64,000 nt of DNA from Apiosordaria backusii (GCA_030549205.1 JAUKTV010000029.1:122159-186158), one strand, 5' to 3'; positions 45,591-59,914 are shown, numbered from the stretch's first letter. Notes: a model not told the origin generated them from the letters alone. Made by a program: numbers and translations.

Positions 45591-48479
45591 ATCTCATTAA
45601 AAATCCACATTTTCTATATCTTTTATTTAACTATATAAAAGGTTAGAAAAACTATAAATATCTTAGACATAGTAATTAAGCTTAAATATTCTAAATATAT
45701 AATAAAAATTAATTAATATATAGTTCTAACTATAATTAATTAATTAATTAAAACCTAGTCCCCGAATCTAACTACCTACTATCTATAATAGTTACCATCC
45801 TTATTTACTAAGTATATAGTAAGAAAATTGGTAATTCCAGATTTATTAAGTCCTTAAATTTATTAAAAAGATCGTCATTATTACTTTTAAAGGCTTTTTT
45901 TTCTTACTTAAGCTATTTTAATATAATATTATTATTAAAGTTAACGGTATGGTTATACTTAAAATTACTATAACCTCCCTATTTATATTAGCATTATTAA
46001 CTAAAGAAAGTATTAATATTATTAATAGGCCTTTAATTAACTAGTTAATTCTAAGTTAATAATAAGGATTGTATTTTATTAAAGTTATCTTTACGGTAAT
46101 AATTTTCGCTTTAGTTTTCTATTAAATAAGACTTAAAGCTATTAAGTTTATTTAATAATATTTATATAATTAATTTAATAATATTATTAGTATTTTAAAT
46201 AAGTAAAAGCGGTAGAAACTATGGAAATAATAAATTAAAAGGTATTTTATTAAGTAACCTTTAAATAGATTTAAATATAAACTTTTCCTTTCTTATATTA
46301 AAGAAGAAAGTTTCCTTTTTACTTTCTTTAAATATAGGTATTTAAAATAGATCTTTTTTATTAAAAGGTATAAATTTTTATTCAATTTTAGTAATTTAAA
46401 GGTATTTTTAAAAAGTCTTTTAATGAAAACGATTAATAATAGGATTTTTAACCTTATTAATATTGTTTTTCTTTTAAATATTATATTAAGCTTTAATTTT
46501 AGTAATTCTTTCTTTTTTAATTTTATTAATAACCTTTAATTAAACTTAAACTTCTACCGTTCAGTCTTTCTAATCCCTTATATTTTAAATAAAGTAAATT
46601 TACTTTATAGTAATACTAGTTATTAATAATTCCTTTATTAGTACTATTATATAACTATAGGTATTCTTTTAAATAGCAAATACTTTAAATTATTAATATT
46701 TTTAAATTTTAAATTTTTTTATATATTTATAAACTAGTTAAGCTTTATTAATAACAATAGTAATATTAGTAAATAGTTTTTATACTTTAAGAAAAAGAAA
46801 ATATAAGTAATTCTTTAATTTTTAAATACTTTATTTAACGTTTAATTAGTAAGTTTCTTTAAAGATAAAAGATTTATAATATATTGTTGTTTTCTTTATT
46901 AATTTAATATATAAGATCGAAAGAAGGCGTTTATAGTAAGGAGGGAATATTCCAGTCTTTTTAAATTTATTAATAATATATTAAGCTTTAAATCCTATAC
47001 TTTAAATTCATTAATATTTTATTAATAAATAATAAGTTTTTAATTTAAAGGGTAATATAAATTTAAAAACTTTTAATAAAGTCGGTTTATAAAAATTTTA
47101 AATCTTCTGTTTTTAATATTCATTATAATTAAAGTTAATACTTATATTTAATATATTAAAAAATACTTATATTTATTAACTACATTTAGTAAAATAAATA
47201 AAAAAGTAAAAAGAGTATAATAATATTAAAATCTAAATAATATTTATAGAAAAGAAGATTATAATAGTTATTAAAGTTATTAAAAATAAGCAATTGATAA
47301 ATTCTTTTATCTTCGACTATACCATTATACCAGGATTTTACTTTAGCTAAGTTAACTTTAAACGACTGATTTTATTAATATTTATTATAGCTAAATTAAG
47401 CTTTTAATAACAATAAAACTTCCTTATATTTAGCTTAAATATAAAGCTTTTATAAGTATTTATTATAGTATTTAATTTAATTTATTATAATCTTTATATT
47501 ATTAAAGGTACTTTTAAAAACGGTAAATCTAATATTATTATTAACTTTTTAATTAACAGTAAACTAGATTTTAAAAATATTATATATTAAAATTACTTAT
47601 CTATTAATTATACTATAATTAATTAAAATTATAAACTTTTAATTATAAAGGTCAGGAATAGTTAATTAGTAAAATATATAGTTAATAAACTCTTTTATTA
47701 TTAAAGAAAGTTACTTACTTTATTTTTATTTTTTATTTTAATAATTAGAATTTTAAACTTCCTATTTAATATAGCTAAGTAGTATTTTATTTCGTCGGCA
47801 TTTAAATAATTAAAATTAGTAATATTATACTTTTTAACTACTAATTTAAAAAGATTATAAAACTTTTTAAGGTTTTTAATAGACAATTCAGTTAATAAGT
47901 AAGTAGATTTTATAAATAAGAAGGTTATAAATATAAGCTATAGACAGTCTTTTTTAAACCTTCCCTATTATTTTTATAATACTAACGGCGCTAATAGTAA
48001 ATAACGAAATTTAAGGCGATTTGCAATATCCTTTAGGATAGCTCTATTAATAAAGGAACCGGTCTATATTAACTAAAGGATATAGCTTTTAAAAGCAACT
48101 TCTTTATTATTTATAAAGTTCCGGAACTGCCTATTAAGTTTATTAAAATTAAGTAGTCTTTTAATCTTTTTTAATAACCTTATATAATTAATAATTTATA
48201 ATTTACTAACTTTAAAGTATTCTACAACTATATAGGTATTAGGCAGCTTCGGCGTAAGTATAAGGCAAGATAACTTACTACACTTCTATTTAAACTGATT
48301 TTAAATAGTAATTAATTAATAGACAGTTAATAAGGCTGAGCTTTTAGGTAATTAGTCATCTTTAAGTATATTAGGTAAAAAAATAAATACTTATAAGTTA
48401 AAAATAGTTATAAAATAGTAGTAGAAGATTAGTCGCATTTTAAAAACACGTATTTTTGGTAGTATTTTTGGTTAAATTT

Positions 48480-48533
48480 AGATATATTGAACTATAGGAC
48501 TATTCAATGCGTTTTGGCCTGTTCGACGGTAAG
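48480..48533 (-). repeat. Right terminal inverted repeat of the pogo-like element
   Basis: GCGTTTTGGCCTGTTCGACG near 48,510-48,529 is the inverted partner of the left end. Confidence 0.7.
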
Positions 48534-50114
48534 GTTTGCGCTTATATTAGTTTTAGTTTCTATTACTTTCTAGACATTAATAGACTAGACCTAGACAACG
48601 TTTACATACTTAGTAAGTATACTTATATTTGACCCGATCTCTTTCTGATAAATACTAGCTGTTTTATAGCCTAAGGCGATATAGTTATAAATACTATAAA
48701 TAGTATTATATAAAAGTATATAGAGTTTATCCCTAGGCTTTATATTGTTTTTATATAGTACTATAGTCTACGATATAGGATATATAAGTTTGCGTCTGTT
48801 AAGGAAGTAAAAGGCTTTCTCTCTTTTCTAGAAGTAGCATTAAAAAAGACAGCTTCTATAATTAGCTTGTAAGTCGAAAGTCTTTTACGATTATGGTTTC
48901 TTATAATTAATATAAGGGAACAGGAACGATATGATTAGTTTTATTAAGTCGATTTGGTACGATTAGAAACTTTTAAGGCAGATATACTAAGAGTAGAGCT
49001 AATAGATAGGTATACTGGCAACTTTATACTTACTTAATAAGTTACTTTAGATAGTACGGCAGAGTCGGATAGCTTTAGTAGAAAGAAATGTACAACTTAG
49101 ATAATTATTTATTACTAATATAAGGAAATATTACTTAGAAATCTAATTTACCTTAAAATAAACATTTTATAAAAATAATAGGCTTTTACCCTTTAGATTT
49201 TACCCTATCTTATCTGCTCTTGCCTTTTAACGGACAAATAGAAATAATATATAGTAAGGAACTTTAACATTTGGAACTAAAGGCTGTACTATTCTGAGTT
49301 AACAGTACTACTATATTATTGACCGTACTGTATTAAGAGCTACTGTCCTTTACTATTAAGCAGTAGATTAGGGTAAATACTTAGCTTTTAAAGCTGGAGC
49401 TTAGTAGGTTTTAATTTAGTAAGTTTAGAAAGTTATTTACTAATATAAGTATATAGCTTTTTCATTACTTATTAAGCATACGGCGGCAATATTTAGAGAA
49501 ACTTCTGTACTTCGTTTATTACTAGAAACTTATAGCCTACTTTTTTTTTATCTAATCTAATAATAGGAATTTTAACGCGATATATATTTACAAAGCGTAG
49601 ATATTTTCGAAAAGAGGCGTTATAAGTGACCTTAAAATTATAGTTTTTATACTAACTTAATAAACTAGGCAGAATGCGCTTACAAAGAGGCTGACTTTTT
49701 TAATTATATGCAGGATAGACTTATATTCTTAGCCGTATTACTTTATTTATATATATAAACTCGGTAGAAAATCCCTTATAATAATGTAGAAGATAATAGT
49801 ATTAAAATAAATCTAAGTCAAGGTAAAGTCCCTTTTTATCTTTTAAAAAGATATATACTTCCTAAAGTTAGGTAAAAGGAGACTTATTATTAAGGATATA
49901 TAAAACGTTCTATACTATTTCTATTAGCAGTATAACCTTCTTTAACTATTTAATATAAGGCTGCGAAAATCTCTTCTAAATATTAAGGTTTAGTTTGAGA
50001 TTATTTAACGTTATAGGCAAAAGTTCGATATCTTCTAAGTATCGTACTAAGTATAGTACTAGCTTAGTAATAAAAAAGAAGTCGCAGTCGAAATTTATAG
50101 GGAATATATCTCCC
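48534..50114. repeat. RIP-degraded DNA, element not identified
   Basis: Mutated but less extreme than the copia region, with patches of 40 percent or more GC by eye (for example 48,530-48,660). Stops occur in all frames and no motif could be assigned. It may be the tail of another retroelement, since a Gypsy LTR begins directly after it. Confidence 0.5.
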
Positions 50115-53100
50115 TATCACGACCCTGGCACAAGGACAAGAGCAACGATTAGTCCTAAATAAATATAGGGCTAAGATAAATAGGGACCAATCGGGAAAAG
50201 ATAGAAAGGAACCAATCAAAAGGGTAGGACAAATACTTAATACGCTTAAATACTAAGTACGTTAAGTAAAAATACTCAATATACTTAGACATTAAGTAAA
50301 GGAAGTAAAAGTACTTAGTATATTTAAACGCTAAGTATAGTAAGCATAGTAAAAGAAAGGTCTATATATATAGAAGAATTAAATAGCTTATAAATAGTTT
50401 TATAATATATAATATAAATTTATATTTATAGTATTTTATATTTATATTAAAATATTTTATTATATACTATTTAACTATACCGAATTAATTATCAAAAGAT
50501 ACCTTTAATTAAGTATCCCTTTTAAAGGTTTTATATAAAGGTTCATTATATATTATATATTTACTTTAACTTTATTATAAAGAAGTTAAAGGTATTAAAT
50601 TAGATATTATAATTAATAATAATACTTAAACTTAAAATTAAAATCTAATTTTATCTACTATTACCTAACTTCTTACTTACATTTAAAAATTAAAAAATAA
50701 CACTTGGAATTTTTACAATTACTTTATAAATAAAGTAGGAGGACTTTGTTATAAAGGAAGTTTGGTTAAATTTAAAATACTCGATTATTATAAAAAAACT
50801 AAAGAAAAGTTAAAAGGATTTTTAATCCAATTAATAACTTATTTTTAGTACTATTTTATATATTTTTTAAATAAAAAGTTTAAAGTTATATATATTATAT
50901 TTAAACTTAAAGATAAAGTATTTATATAATTTAAACTTATTATAAAGGAATATTTTAATAAAGTACTGAAAAATTAAAAAGAAATCGTTATAAAATATTT
51001 TATAACGTTTTAGGATTTTAAATGGAAAATTTAAAAGGTATTTAAAAAATATAATAAAGTTAAGTATATTTAAAAATAGCTCATTTATTTAAAGTAAATT
51101 AAGTTAGTTATTAATTATATTATAACATTTAAGGTCGATACCTTATATAGTAAAATTAATAATAAAAGATTAATATAGTTATTTTATAGTAAGGTAAAAA
51201 AAGATATTAAGGATAAACTATACTAATAAAAACAGCTTAATATTATTAATAAGTATATTAGTATAGTAGTTTATATTAATAATTAACAATTCTAATAATA
51301 CAAAAAACGGAAAGTGAATTACTTTTATAAATAATACTATCTTAATAAAAAAAAAAGAAAGTACCTTAAAGAACGTATATTTTAAAGACTATATATATAG
51401 AATTTATAAAGATAGATATAGTTTAAAGGTAATTTAAAAGAAAAAATAACGTTAAATACTTTAATTATAAAAAAGTTAAATCTTTTAAATAAAATTACTA
51501 AGTATTTAAGTAATTTAAATAAAAGGAAAAGAAAATAAGAAAGGTTATAAAAGTATTATAAGTTATTAAAATCTTTAATATAAAGTATATTAATAAAGGT
51601 TTTTAAAACTTAATTAAGAATTATACTGATAGTAATTATAAGTATAAAGTATAAAAAAGAGACTTAACGGTTAATTTAAAAGGAGAGGACTATATTGTAA
51701 GATAAAAACGGCCGGTGAAAGGAACTATAGAGTAAAAAGAAAGTACTACTTTAAGATCCTTTAAAAGAACTTTATAATAATTAGGATAAATTTTTACTAT
51801 AAATATAATTAATATTTAAGACTTAACTATAGAAACGACTATATAGTAAATTAAAGAACGAATTTAAAACTTTAAAAGGAAGATAGAGAAATTTTAAAAT
51901 TAATAAAAAGAAATCGATTAATAAAACTGTAAATTTAAGGATAAAATAGTATAGATTATATTTATAGTATTTAATTAACTATTTATACGGTTTTAATAAG
52001 GTAGTAAATAATAGGTTTATTTTAAAGAAGAGTTTGGAAAAAGTTATATATAGAATAATAAGTATAGGGAGATTTAGAACGAGTTTTAAATAGCACCATT
52101 AATAATTAGTTTAAAACTTATATTAATTTTAGGAGAGATTCTAAAGTATAAATAATATATCTATTATAAAGAAAATATACTATAAATTTATTTAAAATAC
52201 TTAAAATATAAAAGGATACTATAGTTTTAATATATTACTTATAAATATATAAAGTATTATTAATTAAAAAACCTTAACAGATATTAGTTAATTAAAAAGG
52301 TTACTTAAGTAGGATAACTAGTTTTAATATTAAGGATATTTATAAAGTAGAGGAATTTAAATAAGGAATTAAATAACTACTTTCTATAGAAATAAGGAGA
52401 TTTAATATAATTAAATAATATACTATAAATTATTAAATTTTAATTAAAGGAAGTTAAGTACTATATAGATAAACTTAATAAAAATATAGTTTATTATTTA
52501 AGTAAAGATTATATATTATATTTATAAATAAAAGTATAGGTATTTTATATAAAGTAAAATATTGTTTAAAAAGAAGCTTATAAAATAAATAAATACTAAT
52601 TTAATAGTAAAGAATAAAAAGAAACCTAACGATAATAGTTAACTAATTTTAAATTACTAAATAATTTAAAAAAAGAGAACGCTTTAAAAGTATAATACTA
52701 ATAGTCGGGAAAAAGACTATAGCCTTCTGTAAAAGCCAGAAACCTTTAAAGGACTATAAGTAGAATATTAATAAGGTTATTACTATATAGAAAAGGGGTA
52801 TAAAAAATAAAAGATTATAAATAATAGTATATTAAAAGGGTTTTTAAATGTAGGTATTTATAAATAATAAAGTAAAAGCGGACTTAATTTTATTAAGATT
52901 TGTAAAATAAGTCTGAATTTTATAGAAAAAGAAAAAAGAAAAGGTTGTTATAAAAGGACCTTTCCCTATATAGTTAATAATTAAAGAAATGTTATTATTA
53001 AATATTATAATATTAAAGAAGATAATATTAGTAATTTTCGATATTATAAATATAGGATTAAAAAAAGATATAATTTTAAAATAACTATAATATAAGAACT

Positions 53101-53980
53101 ATAATTTAAATATTTATTAAAAAAATAGTAACTACCTATAACTAAAGATATATCGGAAGTATCTAATTAATAATAAAAGATTAAAAGTATAGTAAAAATA
53201 ATATATAGAATAAACATCTTCTATAGTACTATTATAAAAAATATAGAAAATATTAATATACTTAATTAATAAAGGCGGTAAAATCGAAGAAGTAAGGTTA
53301 GTAAAGATAGTTATATTAATAAAAATTATAGTAATAATAAAAGATAAATATACCTATTATAATAATATAAAAAAAGCAGGAAAAAGAAAGTACTATCGAA
53401 ATATTAAAGATACCTAATATTTATAGTAAAATACTTTTAGGGTTTACTAGAAAGGAGACTATAGGACTATAAAATTAAACTTAAAGAGGAAGTAAAGTTT
53501 AAGTTTTTTTAAATTTGCTATATTAATAATAAATAAAGTAAAAAGTTATAGAAATATTTAAATAAAAATTTTAAAAAAGAATATATTAAACTATTTATAT
53601 TACTAACTAAATATTCAATTCTTTTTATATTAAAGAAAAATAGAAGTCTATAACTATATATAAATTATCAACAATTAAATTAAAAGATAATAAAAAATAG
53701 TTATCTACTATTATTAATTTTATAATTATAAAGTTAATTATTAAAAGTATAATAATTTATTAAACTTAATATACTAGTCGGATATACGTATATATAAATT
53801 AAAGAAAAAAATAAATGAAAAATAACTTTTTACATACTTTATAAGAATTTTAAATATTTCATTATACCGTTCAGACTTACTAATATACTAATAACTTTCT
53901 AAACCTTTATTAATTATATAATTCGCTAATATCTTAATAAAATAACAATTTACTACCTTAACGACGTTTTTATTTACTTA
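50115..53980 (+). mobile_element. Gypsy LTR retrotransposon truncated inside reverse transcriptase, RIP-degraded
   Basis: A probable 5' LTR begins TATCACGACCCTGGCACAAG (TGTCACGACC before RIP) at 50,115 and ends near 50,494. The internal region runs forward. Near its end the reverse transcriptase can be followed through its stops: ILFILKKNRSL, YINYQQLN, then VGYTYI-IKEKNK and FRLTNILITF, finishing with YYLNDVFIYL, the mutated form of the YLDD active-site block of Gypsy elements. The sequence stops a few codons later, exactly at the Helitron's left end (53,981). The remaining pol and the 3' LTR are not in the window. Confidence 0.75.
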
Positions 53981-54020
53981 TCCTGTCCGGAGGACAATAT
54001 TCCTGTCCGGAGGACAATAT
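53981..54020 (+). repeat. Tandem 20-bp duplication at the Helitron left end
   Basis: Two perfect copies of TCCTGTCCGGAGGACAATAT. Each contains the palindrome TGTCC-GGA-GGACA. The first 12 bp from the second base (CCTGTCCGGAGG) match the right-hand motif in inverted orientation. Confidence 0.95.
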
Positions 54021-54545
54021 TCCTGCCAAACTTCCAAAAAATCGCATACAAAATTGATAAGAGTCTTATCGCTCAAGAGAGATTGGTCGGGGGCTACCGG
54101 AGAGTGGGTCCAATTCGGCACCACCTCCAAAACTTATGCAACCGGTACCATTCTGTGCGTAACTGTATGGCAAATCTAGATCTGAAATCCGATTTCTGAA
54201 GGTCCACGAAATGGCTGACATGCAGGCGTTTGAATACGGTTTGAGATCGTGTTTGGGTGCGCCCGGGCGATTGCGCGCATTGCACGTGATTACGCGCCTT
54301 GCCCCACACTGCCTTCCACAAGAATGCCCCACTTTGCCTTTGACCCCCCGCGTCAAATTTAATTCCTCCCACTTCAAATTTCTCCTACCGCGAATTTCCA
54401 TTTCCTCCATTCTTCATCCAACAATCGATCGCACCGCAGACCTCAATCGCACCCCAACGCCTTCATTCACTATCCGTCATTTCTAACCGACGCTCCTTTC
54501 CTCTGTGGTATTGTTTGCCCGTTATGGCCGGCCTATTCAGTATCC

Positions 54546-57500
54546 ATGGCGGACGAGGCGGGTGCGGCGGAGGTGGTTTCTTCCAAAGTTTGCTATCTTT
54601 GCCGCGTAGAGAAGCCCAGCGACCAATTCTGGTCGGTACGAGGCCCTCGAAGGATCGTCGTCAATTGCTCGGATTGCCGTAATCGCACGAGGCAACAGGC
54701 GAGTCTATCAGTTCTATCTTCCTCCGTTGCTTTACTAACCTTATTCCTAGGTAACCGCGTCGGCTGCACGCATTTCCAGAGCAGCTGCGATAGCCGGCGG
54801 ACAAGATCCAGCGGTTGCGCCTCGCCAGAATCTCACCCATACGGTCCTTGCCCAGCGATACCGCGAAGGCGGCCGTGTCAGTACGGATACTCCCGAAATG
54901 GCTGCTGCTCGCAGCGAGATCTCGTACATCCAGCGACGGCATCGCCTCGAGCGTCGCCATGGTGAAGAACCTTCCCAGACCCCGACGATGAGTGGCTTGC
55001 TTCGCCAGCAACAAGAGATCCAGGACCCCGCCACCGACCTCCCACCCTCTGCTCAGCCGAGAGAGCCTGAGGAAGAGATGGAAGCTGACGATGAAGTGCC
55101 TCGCGTGGGATCTCTAGTTCCACAGCGACGGCCACCACCCTCACCGTCCACACCTGCTCGTGGCCGTCGCCGAGGACGACCGCGCCTTGACCGAATTCCT
55201 CGCGGCCGACCACGCAGACGCTCCTCCCCCCAACCAGCTCCCCGCGAATTCGACGAGCCTCCCCCTCAGTTTACAGGGGCCGATTAGGAGTCGCCTCTAA
55301 CCGCGGAAGACCTCGCCATCAAGGCAGAATTCGACAGGGCACTTGCTGCCGAGCAGATGCAATACTGCCCACGGTGCAAAGAGCGGTGGTTCGACATGGA
55401 GCTCAAAGGGGATAGGATCTGCAAGCGTTGCCACGATAAGGATGATAAGAAGCGTCAGGACGAGCCTTTTTTCTTTTCGGCTGCGAACAAGCTGGATTTT
55501 GGCCCTGTACCTAATGATCTGCCCAGGCTTGAGCCGTTGGAGGAGATGTTTATTGCGCGGGTGCACGTCAGCGTCAATGTATTTACAGTACGTAACGAGG
55601 ATGGAAGCAAAGGGTTTGGTAACTGACAAAACATAGGTTCGTGGGCAGCAGTATAAGTATCGTGGGCATGTTGTACACTTCTTGCGTGACGTTGGCAAGG
55701 TATATAGTGAGCTCCCTTTGCTACCCAAAGACCTCGATGTCGTTATCCTTCGGCCTCGTGGTTCCGAGAACGTGGCCCGGATGGATCGGCAGTTCCGCCG
55801 ACGATTCCGCGTCCGCCGCGCCGCAGTAGAGGCCTGGCTTAAGTTTCTTTCCCTCAACCACCCAGGCTACCGAGACTTTACTTTGAATCACGACAATCTT
55901 TCCCAGCTCCCCGAAGATGGCAACGTCTTCGACCAGCTAAGCATCCATGAAGTTGACGAGACCTCGGGTTTGCCTGCCGATTTTGGCCCTGATGTTGACC
56001 CGGTCGAGGAGCCAGAGCTGGAAGATTCTGAGGTTATCGACGAAGCCGCAGTGCCCAACCTGCTCATCCAGGAGACTGAGCTTAATCAACTCCAGGGCCG
56101 TGTCGACAACACCGTCGCTGAGGATACCGAACGGGTCCCCCTACGACACGCCGACCCGCACTCGGCACACCAGCTACCCATGCCATCTATCCGTCGTACG
56201 CCTTTGGATGAATTTAACCAGAAGTACGCACTGCTTTCTTTGGCCTGCCCCACCTTATTTCCCCAGGGCGTTGCGGATTTTGTTGAGCCCAGGCAACGCA
56301 ATATATCCTACCAGGATTATATTGAGCATGCCATAAAGTGGGAGGATGGCCGGTTCGCTAGGCACCACAGCTTTCGCTTTATTGCCTTGAACACGCTAAT
56401 GCGTCAGCAAGCACGCAGCAACAGCAAGTTCTATGTCAGTAAGCACCATCGCACGCCGCTTACCAAGGAGGACCTCCAGCGAGCTCTGGCCGACCCCGAA
56501 CAGCCAGAAGCTCAAGCGATCTTAAATCGTATCTCGCGTTTTGCGGGTGTGATTAAGGGCACCCGTCCTTTTTGGTATCGCCGGCGGCGTGAGTGTGAGG
56601 CGTTTGCCCACTGCCTTGGCGTCCCAGCTGCCTTCATCACCCAGAGCCCAGCCGACCTTCATTGGCAGAGCCTATACCGGCACATGCCCGAGTACGAAGA
56701 ATGGAAGGTTCTGGACGAGCGTGCGCGTATGGCTAAGTCACGTCAGTTGCTGCGTGAGAACCCGCATATCGCAGCCTGGCACTTCCACTCTCGCAACAAG
56801 CTGTTCCGGAAGATTGTGCTCGAGAAGAAGTTCAACCTGGAAGATTATTGGTACCGTTACGAGTGGCAAGGCCGCGGCAGCAGCCACGCCCATGGGCTGT
56901 ATTGGTTCAATGGGAGCCCGGATCCCGACATGTCGACGAAAGATACACGAGACAACTTTGCGACGGTCTGGGGTTACCATATCACAGCCCTGAACCCACA
57001 GCGGGACCAGGGCGCGGACGAGGGCAATCCCCTGTCCGTAGACCCTCTCGAGACCGAGATTACCTGGGAGTGGCTCAACCGTATTGTAAACCGATGCCAG
57101 CGGCACCATTGTTCCACTACATACTGCCTCCGCCTAACCAAGAGAGATGCGGAGCGGGCCAGACAGTCGGCAGCCCGAGCAGAAGCCGGTGAGGCCGGTG
57201 AGCCAGAGCAACCCCCGCCGCAGCCAACATGCCGGTTCCTCTTTCCCCGCCCCGAGCGGCCAGCTGCGGGTGTTGTTAGGAGAGCAGGTACGAAATGTGG
57301 CATTTCGAGGCCGAGAGAAACGACACCCACATGAACCAGTACAACCCGATGATCTCGCTCTGCTGGCTCGCCAACACTGACTGCTCGCCCTGCACCGGCG
57401 TACAGGCTGTGATCAACTACGCTGCAAAGTACTGCAGCAAGTCGGAGGCCCAGACCAACACGTACGCGCAGATCGCCCGCGGCATAATGCCTTACGTTTC

Positions 57501-59914
57501 CGACCGCAACCCCATGCTTTCGTTCGTATCCAAGCTGATGAACAAGCTGGTGGGTGAGAGGGACTACTCCGCGCAGGAGATCTGCCCACTCCTGCTGGGC
57601 CTTCCTCTCCAGGACGACAGCCGGGTGGTGCAGAGCGTGGACTGCCGGCCCCGCGAGCGACACGCCCGGCCCATCGACATCACTGCTGACGGCGAAGCGA
57701 GGAATCCTCGAATGTCTACGACAAATACCTCAACCGGCCGGCACACATGGAGGAGGTGACGTACTTTGACTTCCCTTGAGAACTGGAACTTCAAGGCCCG
57801 CGATCCTTCGAGATGGGCTGTGTGGCAACCTCCTGCGCGGCCCAGGGTTTTGTACTACTACCCCAGATACAAGCCTGTTCGCTCGCACCAGCAGTGGCCT
57901 AATTTCTGCCGTATTAAGCTCCTGCTTAACCATCCTCACCGCCAACCCACGGATCTTTTACGAGCCGACAACCTGCTGTTTGAAAACCTACGAGGTCCGC
58001 CTACAGGCACTGCGCCATTCATCACGACCACCCCGACGACCATTATGGCGTCGAGGACGAGGAGGAACCCGAGCCTGACGAGGAGCTGTTTGAGCCTGGC
58101 GGTGATGTGGTTGATATCACCCTTGAGGATTGGCACGAGATGGCACGTATTGGTACCTGACCTCGAGCTTCCCCAGGAGGAGGCAGATTTACTCGGCCGC
58201 CGCGACATCGACGTAAACTACGACTGGACCCGCCACATCGGCCTTTATTCCCACGAAGCTGTTTAACGACGGAACCTATTGACCGAGCTCCGGGGGATTC
58301 TCCCGGCAATTACAACGTCGAGCAGCTCCCGCGCGAGGCCTGTGACACTCTTAACACCGAGCAGCGGCTGGTGTACGACGCCATTCTAGGACACTACAGG
58401 GCAACCAACCGAGGTCAGAAACCCAGCCCCGCTCCGGATCCAGGTTGGACGGGGCGGAGGGACCGGCAAGTCGTACATGGTGAAGGTGATCTCCTCTCGC
58501 CTGCAAGCCAAAGCAGCCAGGCGCGGCCAGCCCTCGCCAATCAATCCGGGCGGCGCCTACCGGTGTAGCCAGCAACCAGATCACGGGCCAGACCCTCCCA
58601 TTCCCTCTTCCGGCTCCCGGTGGACGGCAACTACCGCCCGCTCTCGGAAACCCCAACGGTCCTCAGCTCCCTGCAGCGACAGTTTAGGGCCCGATCCACT
58701 ACCTCATCATCGACGGAAAGAGCATGCTGGGGCGGAAAAATCTGGCCTGGATCGATCGGCGGCTCCGTGAGATCTTCCCCGAGCGCCGCGAGCAGTATCT
58801 CGGTGGGCTCCAGCGTCATCCTCATAGGCGATTCTTCCAGCTCCCCCCTGTCAATGAGCAAGCCGCTATACTCTGCGGCGGGTGACTTGCGGGATATGGA
58901 GATTGTCGGCCGTAACGTATACCTTTCGTTCGACAAGTCGGTGTTCTTATCCACGGTCCAGCGCCAGCAGGGTGAGGACCAGGCTCTGTTCCGGCAGGCC
59001 CTGCAGGAACTGAGCAGGCGAAGGTGTCCATTCCGTCGTGGGAGCTTCTCACCTCGAGATGTGCGATCAAGCTACCCCCGCCGAGGTGGAGGCTTTGATA
59101 ACGCCCTCCGCATCTTTCCCGTCAAGGCGCAGGTTGAAGAGTATAACCATCGGCACCTTCTGGGCCTGCGAAGGGCGGTTGTCCAGGTGAACGCGACGCA
59201 CGAGGGCGCCGGCGCAGACAGGGTCAAGTCCTCCGACGCCGGCAACCTGGTCAAACGATTGCCTCTTTGTATTGGTTGCCGGTTATGCTGACGAGGAATC
59301 TCTGGGCCAACGTTGGCCTCGTGAACGGTGCGCAGGGCACCGTATACGACATCTCGTGGGCGGAGGGAGCCAACGTAGAAAACGACCCACCGCAGGTTAT
59401 CATGGTAGCGTTTGACAACTACACCGGGCCGCCGTTCCTGTTGCCTAGCGGGGAAGAGCTTCGTGATGGGGCTAGGCCGGTGGTTCCAATCCTCAGGGTC
59501 CAACACGTGTTTGTTCTTGGGGCTGGCACCGGCCTCCGCAAGCAGTTCCCACTGCTTGTGTGCTACGCCATCACGGTGCACAAGTCACAGGGCATCACTC
59601 TCGACAAGGTGGTTTGTGACATCTCCGAGCCAGAGTTCGCGTCCGGCCTGTCCTACGTAGCTGTTTCCAGGGTCAAAACACTGGATGGCCTGATGTTTGA
59701 GTCGCCGTTTGATCGGAGTAGGATATATTGCGAAGATCCGATACGGAGCATGCAACTGAAGATAGCTGATTACGAGACAAGGAGGCTGCAGCGGTTGGGT
59801 CCACAGGAAGAGGAGGTTGGGTCGAGTAACATAGGCGGGTATATGAGCTCCGATAGCTCTGACATGGAAGAGGAGGATGACTCGAGCGATACAAGCGATG
59901 GCTTTACTGTGTAG
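54546..59914 (+). pseudogene. Helitron Rep/Pif1-helicase (RepHel) gene, broken
   Basis: Predicted rolling-circle replication initiator fused to a 5'-3' DNA helicase. The start at 54,546 encodes a zinc-finger-like CYLCRVEKP and NCSDC. Two introns keep frame: 54,699-54,750 (GC donor, CTAAC branch) and 55,588-55,636. Basic repeats (RGRPRLDRIPRGRPRRR) and a second CPRC...CKRC pair follow. The Helitron N domain begins YRGHVVHFLRDVGKVYS. The HUH motif is HAH at 56,885-56,893, inside QGRGSSHAHGLYWF, and the catalytic tyrosine block is NYAAKYCSK near 57,415-57,441. The helicase has Walker A GGTGKS (58,456-58,473), LIID near 58,702-58,714, and a C-terminal AITVHKSQGITLDKV plus LSYVAVSRVKTLDGL. Breaks: TAG at 55,285-55,287, frame changes near 57,190-57,300 and 57,690-57,770, and several more between 58,000 and 59,270. 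Most breaks are indels, not RIP-type changes. Confidence 0.88.

Larger units (their letters stand above)
45526..48533 (-). mobile_element. pogo/Fot-like DNA transposon, RIP-degraded
   Basis: Long terminal inverted repeats bound a 3.0-kb AT-rich interior. The left end from about 45,527 reads ACCGTCGGACAGGCCAAAAC. The reverse complement of the right end (to about 48,531) reads ACCGTCGAACAGGCCAAAAC and continues to match with C/T changes. A TA lies next to each end but exact target duplication is blurred. On the minus strand at 47,886-47,701 a mutated piece of transposase is readable (FYNLFKLVVKKYNITNFNYL, followed by NADEIKYYLAILNRK), matching the region of the catalytic N-x-D-E motif in pogo/Fot1 transposases. 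The rest is unreadable. Confidence 0.7.

Noticed and set aside
48534..50114. Possible Gypsy integrase/chromodomain tail preceding the LTR
   Set aside because: One fragment looked vaguely like a GQTE integrase block, but neighbouring text did not follow, so it was left unidentified.
56974..57663. 229-codon minus-strand frame in the Helitron
   Set aside because: Antisense of the Rep domain, Val/Gly/Arg-rich shadow.
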